Assembly (NCBI GenBank): GCA_043816165.1 | Contig: JBDRIE010000026.1 | Location: forward strand, 1 to 48,392 | DNA from: JAACEU01 sp043816165 | Lineage (GTDB): Bacteria; Patescibacteriota; Gracilibacteria; UBA1369; LOWO2-01-FULL-3 | DNA: 48,392 bases | Reading direction: 5' to 3' | In this document: positions 30,557-38,811 of the stretch, piece by piece | Position numbering within the stretch: position 1 is the stretch's first letter | Layout: the number at the start of each line of letters is the position of its first letter | Notes under the pieces: generated by a model | Databases searched by the model: none | Told to the model about the DNA's origin: nothing | Seen by the model: only the letters and a program-made list of their open reading frames with translations | Translations under genes and position numbers: made by a program

Positions 30557-30672
30557 GATAGGTGTGTTCCTTTTTTGTCTGTTTTGTCTGTGGCTTCCCC
30601 AACTTTAAATTTCTATTTGTAAATGAGCATACAGCGCAATATTTAATCAGAAAAACGTGCAAAGATCAATGT

Positions 30673-30701
30673 TTGTTTTTGGTGAGTTTTTTCTATATAA
30701 T
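30673..30701 (+). promoter_or_regulatory. pcrA promoter
   Basis: TTGTTT (30673-30678), 17-bp spacer, TATAAT (30696-30701). The ATG at 30724 lies 22 bases past the -10, which rules out the longer frame that starts at 30562. Confidence 0.65.
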
Positions 30702-30723
30702 TGTGATCCGTTTGATCCAAGAT

Positions 30724-32910
30724 ATGACTAATATTTTAGAAAATTTGAATGATAAGCAGATTGAGGCGGTTACTCATTTTACCGGGCCTTTGCTTGTGAT
30801 AGCCGGGGCCGGGAGTGGGAAGACGAGGGCTTTGACTCATCGTATTGCCTGGCTGATTGAAGAAAAGAGAGTGAGCCCCTGGAATATTTTGGCAGTTACT
30901 TTTACAAATAAAGCCGCTAATGAGATGAAGACTCGGATTGCTCGACTGCTTTCTATTGAATTGGACAATAAATACGACTCATCTATTCCGAGTGTCGGGA
31001 CTTTTCACTCGATTTGCGTAAGGATTTTGCGGAAACATATCCATCTTTTGGATTTTGAGAATTCTTTTGGGATTTATGACATGACTGATCAGCAGATTTT
31101 GGTAAAAAGGGTGATGGAAGATATGAATCTGGACGTGAAACGAGTAAATCCGAAGGCGGTTTTGGCTCATATTTCGAATGCGAAGAATCAATTGATAGGG
31201 CCGGAGGAATATAAATCGTACGCAAATGATTATTTTTCTGAAAAAGTGGCTGAGATTTACCCTCTTTACCAAAAAGCTTTGATGCGAAGTAGTGCGCTTG
31301 ATTTTGATGATATCATTATGAAGACTGTTGAGCTTTTCCAGAAGTTTCCCGATGTGCTCGGTCAGTATCAGGAGAAGTTTAAGTATATTTCTGTAGATGA
31401 GTACCAGGATACGAATAAAGCGCAGTATGTTTTGATCAAACTGCTGGCGGAAAAGTATCAGAATATTTGTGTGATTGGGGATGTGGATCAGAGTATTTAT
31501 AGCTGGAGAGGTGCTACGATTAAAAATATTTTGGATTTTGAAAATGATTATCCTGATGTGAAAGTTGTAATGTTGGAGCAAAATTATCGATCAACTCAGG
31601 TGATTTTGGATTCGGCCAATTGTGTAATCAGAAAGAATTCTCAGAGAAAAGAGAAGAAACTTTGGACCGAGAAGGAGGGTGGGGAGAAGGTCCAACATTG
31701 GCTTGCAGATAACGAAAGACATGAAGGGCAAATGATAGCTATAGAGATAGAAAAATCGTTACTTATGAGTGAATATCCGGCTTACAAGGACTATGTAGTT
31801 CTTTATCGGACTAATGCGCAGTCTCGTGTTTTGGAAGAAGTTTTCATGAGACATGGCATCCCATACAAGATAGTTGGTGGGATTAAGTTTTATTCCAGAA
31901 AAGAAATTAAAGACATTCTTGCTTACCTAAAAGTCATACAAAATCCAAATGATTCTGTGAGTTTGTTCCGAATTATCAATGTTCCTACCCGAAAACTTGG
32001 GGCAAAAACTCTGGATACAATTCGGGAGTTTGCTGTCCGCCACAATTTATCCTTCTATAATGCGATGCTTCTTGCTAATGAGATTGAAGGCATTAACGAT
32101 ACCAAGGCTAATGCAATCGAGAATTTCGTAAAATTAATAAAAGAATTGCAGACGAAAAACAAGGAAACTCCTGCAAGCGGGATGATAAAGCTCGTCTTGA
32201 ACAATACAGGTTACAAAAAATTGATTGATGATGGAAGTGTGGAAGGAGAGTCTCGTCTTGAAAACATTGGTGAACTGATTTCTGTTGCTCATAAGTATGA
32301 TCAATTGGAGGCTGGGATGAGTTTGAATATTTTTCTTGAAGAAGTAAGTTTAATTTCTGATCTTGATAGTCTGGATGATGATGATAATGCAGTTACGTTT
32401 ATGACTGTTCATTCTGCTAAAGGTCTCGAGTTCCCAAATGTGTTTATTGCGGGATTGGAGGAAGGCATTTTCCCACACAATAGAAGTTTGATGGATCCGG
32501 GCGAGCTCGAAGAAGAGCGTCGATTGATGTACGTGGCAATGACTCGAGCTATGGAGAAGCTTTATTTACTACATGCTAGAAATAGAACTTTGTATGGAGA
32601 GTCTCGAGCGAATGCTCCTTCCCAATTTTTGGCGGATATTGATGGGGAGCTTGTGGAGGCAAATTTTGGTGGGCATGGAGCGCGCCAACATATTGCGATT
32701 GAAGATATTGTTGATCGACCGATACCTGTTGAATTCGATGAAGTTGTTAATTTTGAGATTTCTTCAGGGGATAAAGTTTCGCATAATGTTTTTGGAAGTG
32801 GTATTGTGGTGGACGTGACTGGAGGCGTTGCTACTGTGGCATTTGACGATCCGAAGGTGGGAGTAAAGAAACTCGCACTGAGTGTTGCTCCTCTGAAAGT
32901 AATAAAATAG
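30724..32910 (+). CDS. pcrA: UvrD/PcrA-type DNA helicase
   Basis: A 728-aa superfamily 1A helicase starting at ATG 30724 (MTNILENLNDKQIEAV). Motifs in order: Q motif LNDKQIEAV, motif I AGAGSGKTRAL (about 27-37), Ia AVTFTNKAANEMK, motif II (ISVDEYQDTNKAQY), III VIGDVDQSIYSWRGA, IV LEQNYRS, V VTFMTVHSAKGLEFPNVFIAG and VI EERRLMYVAMTRA. The C-terminus has the Tudor-like domain of PcrA (VFGSGIVVDVTGGVATVAFD). It unwinds DNA 3'-5' in repair and replication restart. It heads an apparent operon with ymdB (1-bp gap) and the S41 protease (6-bp gap). Confidence 0.96.
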   Translation: MTNILENLNDKQIEAVTHFTGPLLVIAGAGSGKTRALTHRIAWLIEEKRVSPWNILAVTFTNKAANEMKTRIARLLSIELDNKYDSSIPSVGTFHSICVRILRKHIHLLDFENSFGIYDMTDQQILVKRVMEDMNLDVKRVNPKAVLAHISNAKNQLIGPEEYKSYANDYFSEKVAEIYPLYQKALMRSSALDFDDIIMKTVELFQKFPDVLGQYQEKFKYISVDEYQDTNKAQYVLIKLLAEKYQNICVIGDVDQSIYSWRGATIKNILDFENDYPDVKVVMLEQNYRSTQVILDSANCVIRKNSQRKEKKLWTEKEGGEKVQHWLADNERHEGQMIAIEIEKSLLMSEYPAYKDYVVLYRTNAQSRVLEEVFMRHGIPYKIVGGIKFYSRKEIKDILAYLKVIQNPNDSVSLFRIINVPTRKLGAKTLDTIREFAVRHNLSFYNAMLLANEIEGINDTKANAIENFVKLIKELQTKNKETPASGMIKLVLNNTGYKKLIDDGSVEGESRLENIGELISVAHKYDQLEAGMSLNIFLEEVSLISDLDSLDDDDNAVTFMTVHSAKGLEFPNVFIAGLEEGIFPHNRSLMDPGELEEERRLMYVAMTRAMEKLYLLHARNRTLYGESRANAPSQFLADIDGELVEANFGGHGARQHIAIEDIVDRPIPVEFDEVVNFEISSGDKVSHNVFGSGIVVDVTGGVATVAFDDPKVGVKKLALSVAPLKVIK

Positions 32911-32911
32911 T

Positions 32912-33706
32912 ATGAAAATTTTATATATTGGCGATATTGTTGGAAGGGGTGGCAGAGATACTGTGAAGGAAGTTCTACCCGGTGTTCGGAAAGAGTATTC
33001 TCCCGATCTTGTGATCGCGAATGCCGAAAATTTGAGCCATGGTCACGGTTTTACTCCGGATCATATTGAAGAAATGCAGAAGGCTGGTATCGATTTTTTT
33101 ACTTCCGGACATCATGTTTGGGGAAATAAGACCGGTGTTTTAAGTCTAAATGATCCTAAATTCCCTGTTATTCGTCCCGCAAATTATCCTTCTCCCAACA
33201 CTCCGGGACGGGGTTATCAGATTATTGAGGATGGAATGATGAATCGGCTTTTGGTTATCAATATTCAGGGACAAGTTTTTATTAAAGACCATGTAGACAG
33301 TCCTTTTAAGGTTATTGATAGTATTTTACAAGAAACTGCTCATGAAAATCTTAATGGAATTTTTGTGGATTTTCATGCTGAAGCTACGAGTGAAAAAAAT
33401 ACTTTTGGGCTTTATTTAGATGGCAGAGTTTCTGCTGTTGTTGGCAGCCATACGCATGTTGCGACAGCTGATGCTCGTATTTTTGAGAATGGCACTGCTT
33501 ATCTTACTGATGCCGGAATGGTTGGCGCTTACGATTCATCAATTGGAGTGAAGAAAGAGCTTATTATTAATAAATTCTTGACTCAAATGCCGGTGAAGCA
33601 TGAACCTGAAACTGAGGGGAAAATGGTTTTTGGTTCAGTTTTGATTGAGCTTGACGAGAAAACAAAAAAAGCATTAGATATAAAACAAATTATTAAAATT
33701 ACTTAA
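32912..33706 (+). CDS. ymdB: YmdB-family metallophosphoesterase
   Basis: A 264-aa cytosolic dimetal phosphodiesterase of the TIGR00282/YmdB family. Metal-binding motifs: ILYIGDIVGRGGRD (Asp), VIANAENLSHGHG (Asn/Glu), FTSGHHVWGNK (His) and VDFHAEATSEK, VVGSHTHVATADAR (His pair). In Bacillus and Mycoplasma homologues hydrolyse 2',3'-cyclic nucleotides; the link to RNA decay or cell fate is known there. Length and all motifs are intact. It is one base after pcrA, and the next gene starts 6 bp downstream. Confidence 0.93.
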   Translation: MKILYIGDIVGRGGRDTVKEVLPGVRKEYSPDLVIANAENLSHGHGFTPDHIEEMQKAGIDFFTSGHHVWGNKTGVLSLNDPKFPVIRPANYPSPNTPGRGYQIIEDGMMNRLLVINIQGQVFIKDHVDSPFKVIDSILQETAHENLNGIFVDFHAEATSEKNTFGLYLDGRVSAVVGSHTHVATADARIFENGTAYLTDAGMVGAYDSSIGVKKELIINKFLTQMPVKHEPETEGKMVFGSVLIELDEKTKKALDIKQIIKIT

Positions 33707-33712
33707 ATTTTT

Positions 33713-34939
33713 ATGTATCAAGTTCCAGAAAAAAGATCATATCATTTATTAGTTTATGTTTTTGTAGCTGTCGTGAGCTTTATCCTTGGATGGCAAACTA
33801 TGAGTTTTGGATATTTGGGAGGGGCTTCAGTTGACATTGATCGTGAAAATATTACTGGAGAAGAGGATAGTATTGCTGATGAGGTGGATATTGATCTATT
33901 TTGGACGGTGTGGGATCAACTGGATGATTATTATTACGATGAGGAAAAGCTGGATGAAGAGACTTTGATTTATGGCTCTATTAAGGGCTTGGTAGATTCA
34001 ATTGAGGATCCGTATACTGTATTTATGACTCCTGAAGAAAGTGAGGACTTTAGCGCAAGCCTGGAAGGAACTCTTGAGGGGATTGGAGCGGAGCTTACTG
34101 TTGATGGACATAATTTAGTTGTTGTCTCTCCGTTGCGTGACAGCCCTGCCGAAAAGGCCGGTTTGCTTCCCGGTGATATTATTTTCTTGATAGAGGGTGA
34201 GCTGGCGAGTGAAATGACTCTGTTTGATGCGATTATGAGTATTCGTGGAGAGAAGGGAACGACCGTTACTTTGACTATTGTTCGTGATGGTTTGGATAAT
34301 TCATTTGACGTATCAATTGTTAGGGCCAAAATTGATATAGAAAGCGTGACAGTCGAGGAGCTTGAAGGAGATATCACATATATAAGTGTGAATCAGTTTA
34401 ATGAAAAAACTAATGAGGAGTTTGGGAAAGCCATTAGCGAATTGATTCTGGACGAACCAAATGGGATTATCGTGGATCTTCGATATAATGGTGGTGGTTA
34501 TCTGGATATTGCTATCGAGCTTTTGTCTTATTTATTACCTTCTGAAACTGAAGCTGTAATTGTGAAACAACGAGGAATGGGGAACGATGTGATGTTGACG
34601 AATGGAAATCCAAAGATTCTGAGCGTTCCTTTGGTTGTTTTGATAAATGAAGGTAGCGCTTCTGCTTCTGAGATTGTTGCCGGTGCCATTCAGGATCACG
34701 AGAGAGGCGTTGTGATGGGAACTCAGAGTTTTGGTAAAGGAAGTGTGCAAGAAGTTGATTCTTTCTCTGATGGCTCCAGTATTCGAATGACTATCGCGAA
34801 ATGGTATACACCTGATGATAGAAGTATTGATAAAGTTGGATTGGTTCCGGACGTTGTCGTGGAGCTTTCAGATGAAGATATTGAGAATGAATTCGATTCC
34901 CAGAAAGAAGCGGCAAGGGAATATCTTCTTAATCTTTAG
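33713..34939 (+). CDS. ctpA: C-terminal processing peptidase (S41A)
   Basis: A 408-aa membrane-anchored serine protease. An N-terminal membrane helix (about residues 11-27) is followed by the S41 N-terminal domain (DYYYDEEKLDEETLIYGSIKG and EDPYTVFMTPEE). A PDZ domain spans about 115-195 (LVVVSPLRDSPAEKAGLLPGD). The catalytic core has the Ser in NEGSASASEIVAGA (near 315) and the Lys in SFGKGSVQ (near 342). These proteases cut exported proteins near their C-terminus in the envelope. A strong terminator follows 26 bp downstream and ends the pcrA operon. Confidence 0.94.
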   Translation: MYQVPEKRSYHLLVYVFVAVVSFILGWQTMSFGYLGGASVDIDRENITGEEDSIADEVDIDLFWTVWDQLDDYYYDEEKLDEETLIYGSIKGLVDSIEDPYTVFMTPEESEDFSASLEGTLEGIGAELTVDGHNLVVVSPLRDSPAEKAGLLPGDIIFLIEGELASEMTLFDAIMSIRGEKGTTVTLTIVRDGLDNSFDVSIVRAKIDIESVTVEELEGDITYISVNQFNEKTNEEFGKAISELILDEPNGIIVDLRYNGGGYLDIAIELLSYLLPSETEAVIVKQRGMGNDVMLTNGNPKILSVPLVVLINEGSASASEIVAGAIQDHERGVVMGTQSFGKGSVQEVDSFSDGSSIRMTIAKWYTPDDRSIDKVGLVPDVVVELSDEDIENEFDSQKEAAREYLLNL

Positions 34940-34965
34940 CAATTGAATTATTTTTTGAAATAAAA

Positions 34966-34994
34966 AAAGAGCCCCGCCGAAGGCGGGGCTCTTT
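34966..34994. terminator. Strong bidirectional intrinsic terminator
   Basis: A perfect 13-bp GC-rich stem, AAAGAGCCCCGCC (34966-34978) and its complement (34982-34994), with a GAA loop. A-tract and T-tract flanks on both sides let it serve the ctp operon on the plus strand and the pilus operon on the minus strand. Confidence 0.9.
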
Positions 34995-35012
34995 GACTGA
35001 TAATTTAATTTC

Positions 35013-35456
35013 TTATCTTGTCACACTAATTGTTTCTGAAAGTTCTGCAGCTGGTGCTGCTACAGTAATACGACCTGTAGTTGCATCCTGAGTGATAGTG
35101 TAGCCTGTACTATATGCCGTACAGTCTGTATACGCTGCTCCTGTTGCTGTCGGATCGTAAGGCATTTCAGCAATATAAGTAGGAACCAGGTCGGCACAAA
35201 TGTCAATTTCTGCAACACCACTTCCTACAACAGTAGCTACCGCTGTTATTGCTGCTGGATAAGTTCCTCTATTGTCTATTCCGTATTCGTGAGTAGCATC
35301 AAGGATTGTTTTTACATCGCTACTTCTTTGTGTGTTATTAGCTTGTGAGATTTGTCTTCCCGGATTGATAGCAACTATCACTATCGCTGCCAGGATTGCA
35401 ATGATCACAATCACCAGTAGTACTTCTACTAATGTGAAACCTTTTTTGTTTCTCAT
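35013..35456 (-). CDS. pilA: Type IV pilin (major pilin candidate)
   Basis: A 147-aa prepilin. The class III leader MRNKKG ends at the prepilin peptidase site KG^FTLVEVLL with Glu at +5. A 25-residue hydrophobic helix (LVIVIIAILAAIVIVAI) follows. The globular domain has two cysteines (DICAD and YTDCTAY) that may form a disulfide, and ends with a beta-rich tail. It is the last gene of the pilus operon, next to the terminator, a usual place for an abundant pilin. Many prepilins sit in this operon; this one is the most canonical in length and sequence, so it is my pick for the main subunit. Confidence 0.88.
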   Translation of the reverse strand: MRNKKGFTLVEVLLVIVIIAILAAIVIVAINPGRQISQANNTQRSSDVKTILDATHEYGIDNRGTYPAAITAVATVVGSGVAEIDICADLVPTYIAEMPYDPTATGAAYTDCTAYSTGYTITQDATTGRITVAAPAAELSETISVTR

Positions 35457-35468
35457 AGGACTTTCTTG

Positions 35469-35696
35469 TTATGGATTAATATTATTTTCTCTGTCTATTT
35501 TATTGGTTTCATACTGTTTTGACAAGCTCGTATATTTATTCCATTCAATTACCGGAAGATTTATTTCTAATTCCAGTTTCTCTTCTCCGTTGCCATTCCA
35601 GCTAATTTGCGTGGATATAAACCAAAATAACGTTATTGCAAACAATATTATCGAGACTATGAATGGAATATAGCTTTTATAATCTTTTATTTTCAT
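35469..35696 (-). CDS. Small bitopic membrane protein in the pilus operon
   Basis: A 75-aa protein with a basic start (MKIKDYK), one membrane helix (about residues 10-28) and a short polar domain. It lies between the PilO-like gene and pilA with gaps of 5 and 12 bp. I recognise no family. Position suggests a PilP-like stabiliser of the inner-membrane platform or a minor accessory. PilP lipoproteins are longer, and no lipobox is visible. Confidence 0.6.
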   Translation of the reverse strand: MKIKDYKSYIPFIVSIILFAITLFWFISTQISWNGNGEEKLELEINLPVIEWNKYTSLSKQYETNKIDRENNINP

Positions 35697-35701
35697 ATTT
35701 C

Positions 35702-36247
35702 TTATTTAGTGTATAATTTTATTCTTAAATTTATATTTTCTCCTTCATCTGTCTGTCTGTCATCAAGAAATTTAATATCTTTAAAACTGATTTCTTCAAT
35801 TTTCATGTATAACATTAGTTGTTCTAATTTTTTCAAAAAGTTTTGTAGGTCTGTCATGGTTCCATAAAGAGATAGCTGATAATCAATAGAATCAGTTTGT
35901 ACCCCTTCTATTTCTACAGATTTTAAATCTAAATTCAGAAAAAGCTCTTTTGCAACTTTTTCGACACTGGAAATAGCTTCAACCAGTTCTTCTTTTGAGC
36001 TTGGTCTTAATTTGGAAAGAAACTCTATTATAAGTTTCGTCTCTTCTGTATATAGTTCCAAGCTTCTTTCAAAATTCGGCTGAATTTCTTCTGAATCTTC
36101 TAAAAATAAATTCATTTTTTTTATTTCGTGATGAATTTTTTTTGTAGACTCCCCTATTACAACAACAACAATAGTGCTTATAAAAATAAGTGATAACGTA
36201 ATAATGAGTATTCTCTTCAAGCTATTTGGTATCTCCACTCGAGTCAT
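35702..36247 (-). CDS. pilO: PilO-like pilus assembly protein
   Basis: A 181-aa protein. A membrane helix at about 13-30 (ILIITLSLIFISTIVVVVI) is followed by a coiled-coil (about 33-90) and a ferredoxin-like domain (about 95-180: YQLSLYGTMTDLQNFLKKLEQL, then MKIEEISFKDIKFL), the standard PilO arrangement. PilO pairs with PilN to form the inner-membrane alignment complex. Its start overlaps the 3' end of the PilM-PilN fusion by 26 bp, pointing to coupled translation. Confidence 0.82.
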   Translation of the reverse strand: MTRVEIPNSLKRILIITLSLIFISTIVVVVIGESTKKIHHEIKKMNLFLEDSEEIQPNFERSLELYTEETKLIIEFLSKLRPSSKEELVEAISSVEKVAKELFLNLDLKSVEIEGVQTDSIDYQLSLYGTMTDLQNFLKKLEQLMLYMKIEEISFKDIKFLDDRQTDEGENINLRIKLYTK

Positions 36248-37880
36248 ACTTGGTAAGTTTAATAAAATTCAGTTTGATTTGTATTAGGAATGAAATTTGG
36301 GATTCTTCGTCAAAATTTGATATTGGTGCTATTACTTCATCAATAAACTCAGCATTTTCAAAATTGTTTTGCATTTCTAATATTTGATCCCTTGAGTTAG
36401 ATATTCCTGTAATTGACAATAGCAAGTCATTGTCTACAAACTTCAATGACTTTATTTCTATTCCGTCCGGGATAAGCTCAAAAATATTGTCTATGGTCGT
36501 CGGTACTGAGAATAAAGCTTTATCAATATCGCTTAGTTCGTTTATTTCCTTATTTAGAGCCGTCATATCGGCTCGGATATCCTGATATCTTGTCCCGTAT
36601 ATGGTGTTCTCAATAGATGATTTTTCTATTTCCAATTTCATTCTTTCGTAACTTAAGCTTTGATGTTTAAAAAATATATATGTTGCAAGAAAAAGAGATA
36701 CTCCAGTCATTACAATTGCTACAATCGCAATAATTAGCATTTTTTTCTTATTTGTAATGCTTTTCTTTAGCCTACCGGGTAGAAGATTTATCCCTCCTGC
36801 TTCATTGTGCCCATTTACTGCTCTTAATGCTATTCCGATCGCATTCGCAAAGTGAGTTGAATAAGGGATAGCTTCCTTTGACAATTTCTCCATTGGAATA
36901 AATTTTTCCTGTTCTATTTCAAGATTAACTTTCGGATCTCCAATAAGAAGCGTGTAATCCGGAAAATGTTTTTTGGCCAATTCGTATGATCTTGGCATAC
37001 TTAAAAATTCTCCGGTAAGAATAATATTTTTAATTTTTAAATCCTTTTCTTTTTCTTTTAATTCTTCGATTATCGCATTTGCTCTTTTGTAATTCCTTTC
37101 TATAAAAATTGTTATATCATCGAGATTGGGAATTTTGGAAAAGTCCTTTTGCTCTTTTTTTGCAAAAATAATATCTTCGGGTGATTGAAGGTTTTTTGAA
37201 AGGTCCTGTATTAGTTTCTTTCCCCCTTCGTTCGAACTAAAGTACTGTTTAATTTTTTGGTTTTCAACAATCAAATAATTAACTGAAAGTGCTTCTACAT
37301 CTATTATCAGGCTGGCTAGCCCATCTTGAGTTTGTTTCCATGTAGCATATTGAAGCGTTTCTGCGTTTATGCCCGATAAAATTGGATTTAGTCCAATTTC
37401 TTCCAGGATTGAAGTATATTCATCTGCTATTTTTTTGTTAATACATGCAAAAAATATATATTGAGAAGCATGTTTTTCTGAAGGACTTTCTTTTTTAATA
37501 ATCATAAAATCCCAGTAAACATCATTGATTGAGAATGGAATTACCGTTTCGGCTTCGTATTCAATCGATTTTCTAATTTCTTCCTCACTTAGGTTAAGAG
37601 GAAAAGAGAAAATGTGAGTCAATACTTTGCTTGGTGGGAAAATGAGTGCTGCGCTTTTCGTTTCTATTTCGTGAGGATTTGCAGTTTTCAGCAATTTTAT
37701 AAGAATATTTTTTAGATCTTCTGTTTTTTTAATTTCTCCATTCTTTATTACTTCTATTGGAACCAGAACTCTATTATAGGCACTAAGGTGTTTTTCATCA
37801 CCCTTTTGGTGTATCTCAATTAGCTCTACTGAGTAATCGTGGATATCTATTCCTAATATTTTTTTTGAAAAAATGCTCAT
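36222..37880 (-). CDS. PilM-PilN fusion protein
   Basis: A 552-aa protein that joins two pilus assembly factors. Residues about 1-355 are PilM: an actin-like ATPase opening KKILGIDIHDYSVELIEI, with IEYEAETVIPFSIND, SLIIDVEALSVNYLIV and IILTGEFLSM. Residues about 370-552 are PilN: a conserved NLLPGRLKKS motif that PilM normally binds, a membrane helix (390-415), a coiled coil and a ferredoxin-like domain. In most bacteria these are separate adjacent genes. Fusion fixes a 1:1 ratio and places the PilN N-terminal peptide next to its partner. It is read through from the prepilin genes. Confidence 0.85.
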   Translation of the reverse strand: MSIFSKKILGIDIHDYSVELIEIHQKGDEKHLSAYNRVLVPIEVIKNGEIKKTEDLKNILIKLLKTANPHEIETKSAALIFPPSKVLTHIFSFPLNLSEEEIRKSIEYEAETVIPFSINDVYWDFMIIKKESPSEKHASQYIFFACINKKIADEYTSILEEIGLNPILSGINAETLQYATWKQTQDGLASLIIDVEALSVNYLIVENQKIKQYFSSNEGGKKLIQDLSKNLQSPEDIIFAKKEQKDFSKIPNLDDITIFIERNYKRANAIIEELKEKEKDLKIKNIILTGEFLSMPRSYELAKKHFPDYTLLIGDPKVNLEIEQEKFIPMEKLSKEAIPYSTHFANAIGIALRAVNGHNEAGGINLLPGRLKKSITNKKKMLIIAIVAIVMTGVSLFLATYIFFKHQSLSYERMKLEIEKSSIENTIYGTRYQDIRADMTALNKEINELSDIDKALFSVPTTIDNIFELIPDGIEIKSLKFVDNDLLLSITGISNSRDQILEMQNNFENAEFIDEVIAPISNFDEESQISFLIQIKLNFIKLTKYDSSGDTK

Positions 37881-37892
37881 GTCCTTATGATA

Positions 37893-38294
37893 TTAGATTT
37901 TCCCCCAATTTAGAAGTTCAACATTGTTTGCCTGTCCATTCGTTGTCACCGTTATTTGGGCTGAAAAATTTTGTGTATAGTTTAAATAATCAATTACTAG
38001 TGTTATGTCTTTTGTGGTTGTTCCCGTTACACTTGAAACACATGTAACGTCTCCCATTATGAGAGTTGTTCCTGTAAACGATGTATCATCCTCGATTCTT
38101 AGGATTGTTTCTTCCAGACATCCCTCTGCAATATGATACATATTTTGAGTTGACTCATTGTTGAAATATTGGTCCATTAGAGAAAGATTTGATTCTGACA
38201 TTCCAATGGTCAATATTATCAAAATCGCTGAGATTATAAGTACTCCTATTAATGCTATTGATCCCTTGTTGTCGTTTAAAATATTAATTTTCAT
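37893..38294 (-). CDS. PilX-like minor prepilin or pilus accessory protein
   Basis: A 133-aa protein with an N-terminal hydrophobic helix (GSIALIGVLIISAILIILTIG) preceded by a short basic/polar leader with a Gly at the junction (KGSIA). This is the pattern of PilX-type prepilins lacking the usual FTLVE start. The motif around 55-60 (YHIAEGCLEE) resembles the 'aeaGle' segment of PilX proteins. It overlaps the upstream minor prepilin gene by 11 bp and precedes pilMN by 12 bp. The assignment to PilX rests on leader type and context. Confidence 0.7.
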   Translation of the reverse strand: MKINILNDNKGSIALIGVLIISAILIILTIGMSESNLSLMDQYFNNESTQNMYHIAEGCLEETILRIEDDTSFTGTTLIMGDVTCVSSVTGTTTKDITLVIDYLNYTQNFSAQITVTTNGQANNVELLNWGKI

Positions 38295-38811
38295 ATTTTC
38301 TTAATGATACTGATGTGTGAAATGATAGTGTTTGTTCCAAATTAATTATATCAGTATTCTTTGGTTCGAATGTTGCATCTATCATTATCTGGTCCGGTGC
38401 TTTTGGGAAAGTAATTTTTTGAAATCTCAATAATGTGCTCTTTATTGATTCTGAATTTATTCTCACCTCAGCACTGCTTCCTTCCTTCATATAAATATTT
38501 TCCCCGTACATATAAAACATTGTTGGTGACGCAGCGGGATCCGAAACGTTTAAAGACAGTTTCCCTTCATCGTTGTCGAATATACTATTTACTTCATCAA
38601 TGCTTTCTGCAGTTTGCACAATAGATACAATTTTTTGTGACATGAAGTCTATATTTGCTTGTAATTCGTGAAAGTTTTCAGATTGTGTCGATACATTTAT
38701 CGTTTGTATAGCAAAATTCATTGCCACAAAAAGCAATACACCAACTATCATAAAGTAGAAAGCCATTTCCACAAGTGTTGTTCCTTTATTTCTTTTTATT
38801 TTTTTTATCAT
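38284..38811 (-). CDS. PilW/GspJ-like minor prepilin
   Basis: A 175-aa prepilin. The leader ends KG^TTLVEMAFYFMIVGVLLFVAMNF, with Glu at +5 of the mature protein. The rest (SQSENFHELQANIDFMSQKIVSIVQ) follows the heptad-like helix of PilW/GspJ minor pilins, and beta strands follow. Minor pilins of this type form the initiating tip complex. It overlaps the upstream propeller-prepilin by 4 bp (ATGA) and the downstream PilX-like gene by 11 bp. Confidence 0.78.
   Translation of the reverse strand: MIKKIKRNKGTTLVEMAFYFMIVGVLLFVAMNFAIQTINVSTQSENFHELQANIDFMSQKIVSIVQTAESIDEVNSIFDNDEGKLSLNVSDPAASPTMFYMYGENIYMKEGSSAEVRINSESIKSTLLRFQKITFPKAPDQIMIDATFEPKNTDIINLEQTLSFHTSVSLRKYEN

Noticed and set aside
29996..30622. 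208-aa plus-strand frame overlapping the island
   Set aside because: It overlaps the preceding gene out of frame and runs antisense to the double zinc-ribbon gene, whose regular CxxC spacing is far better coding evidence.
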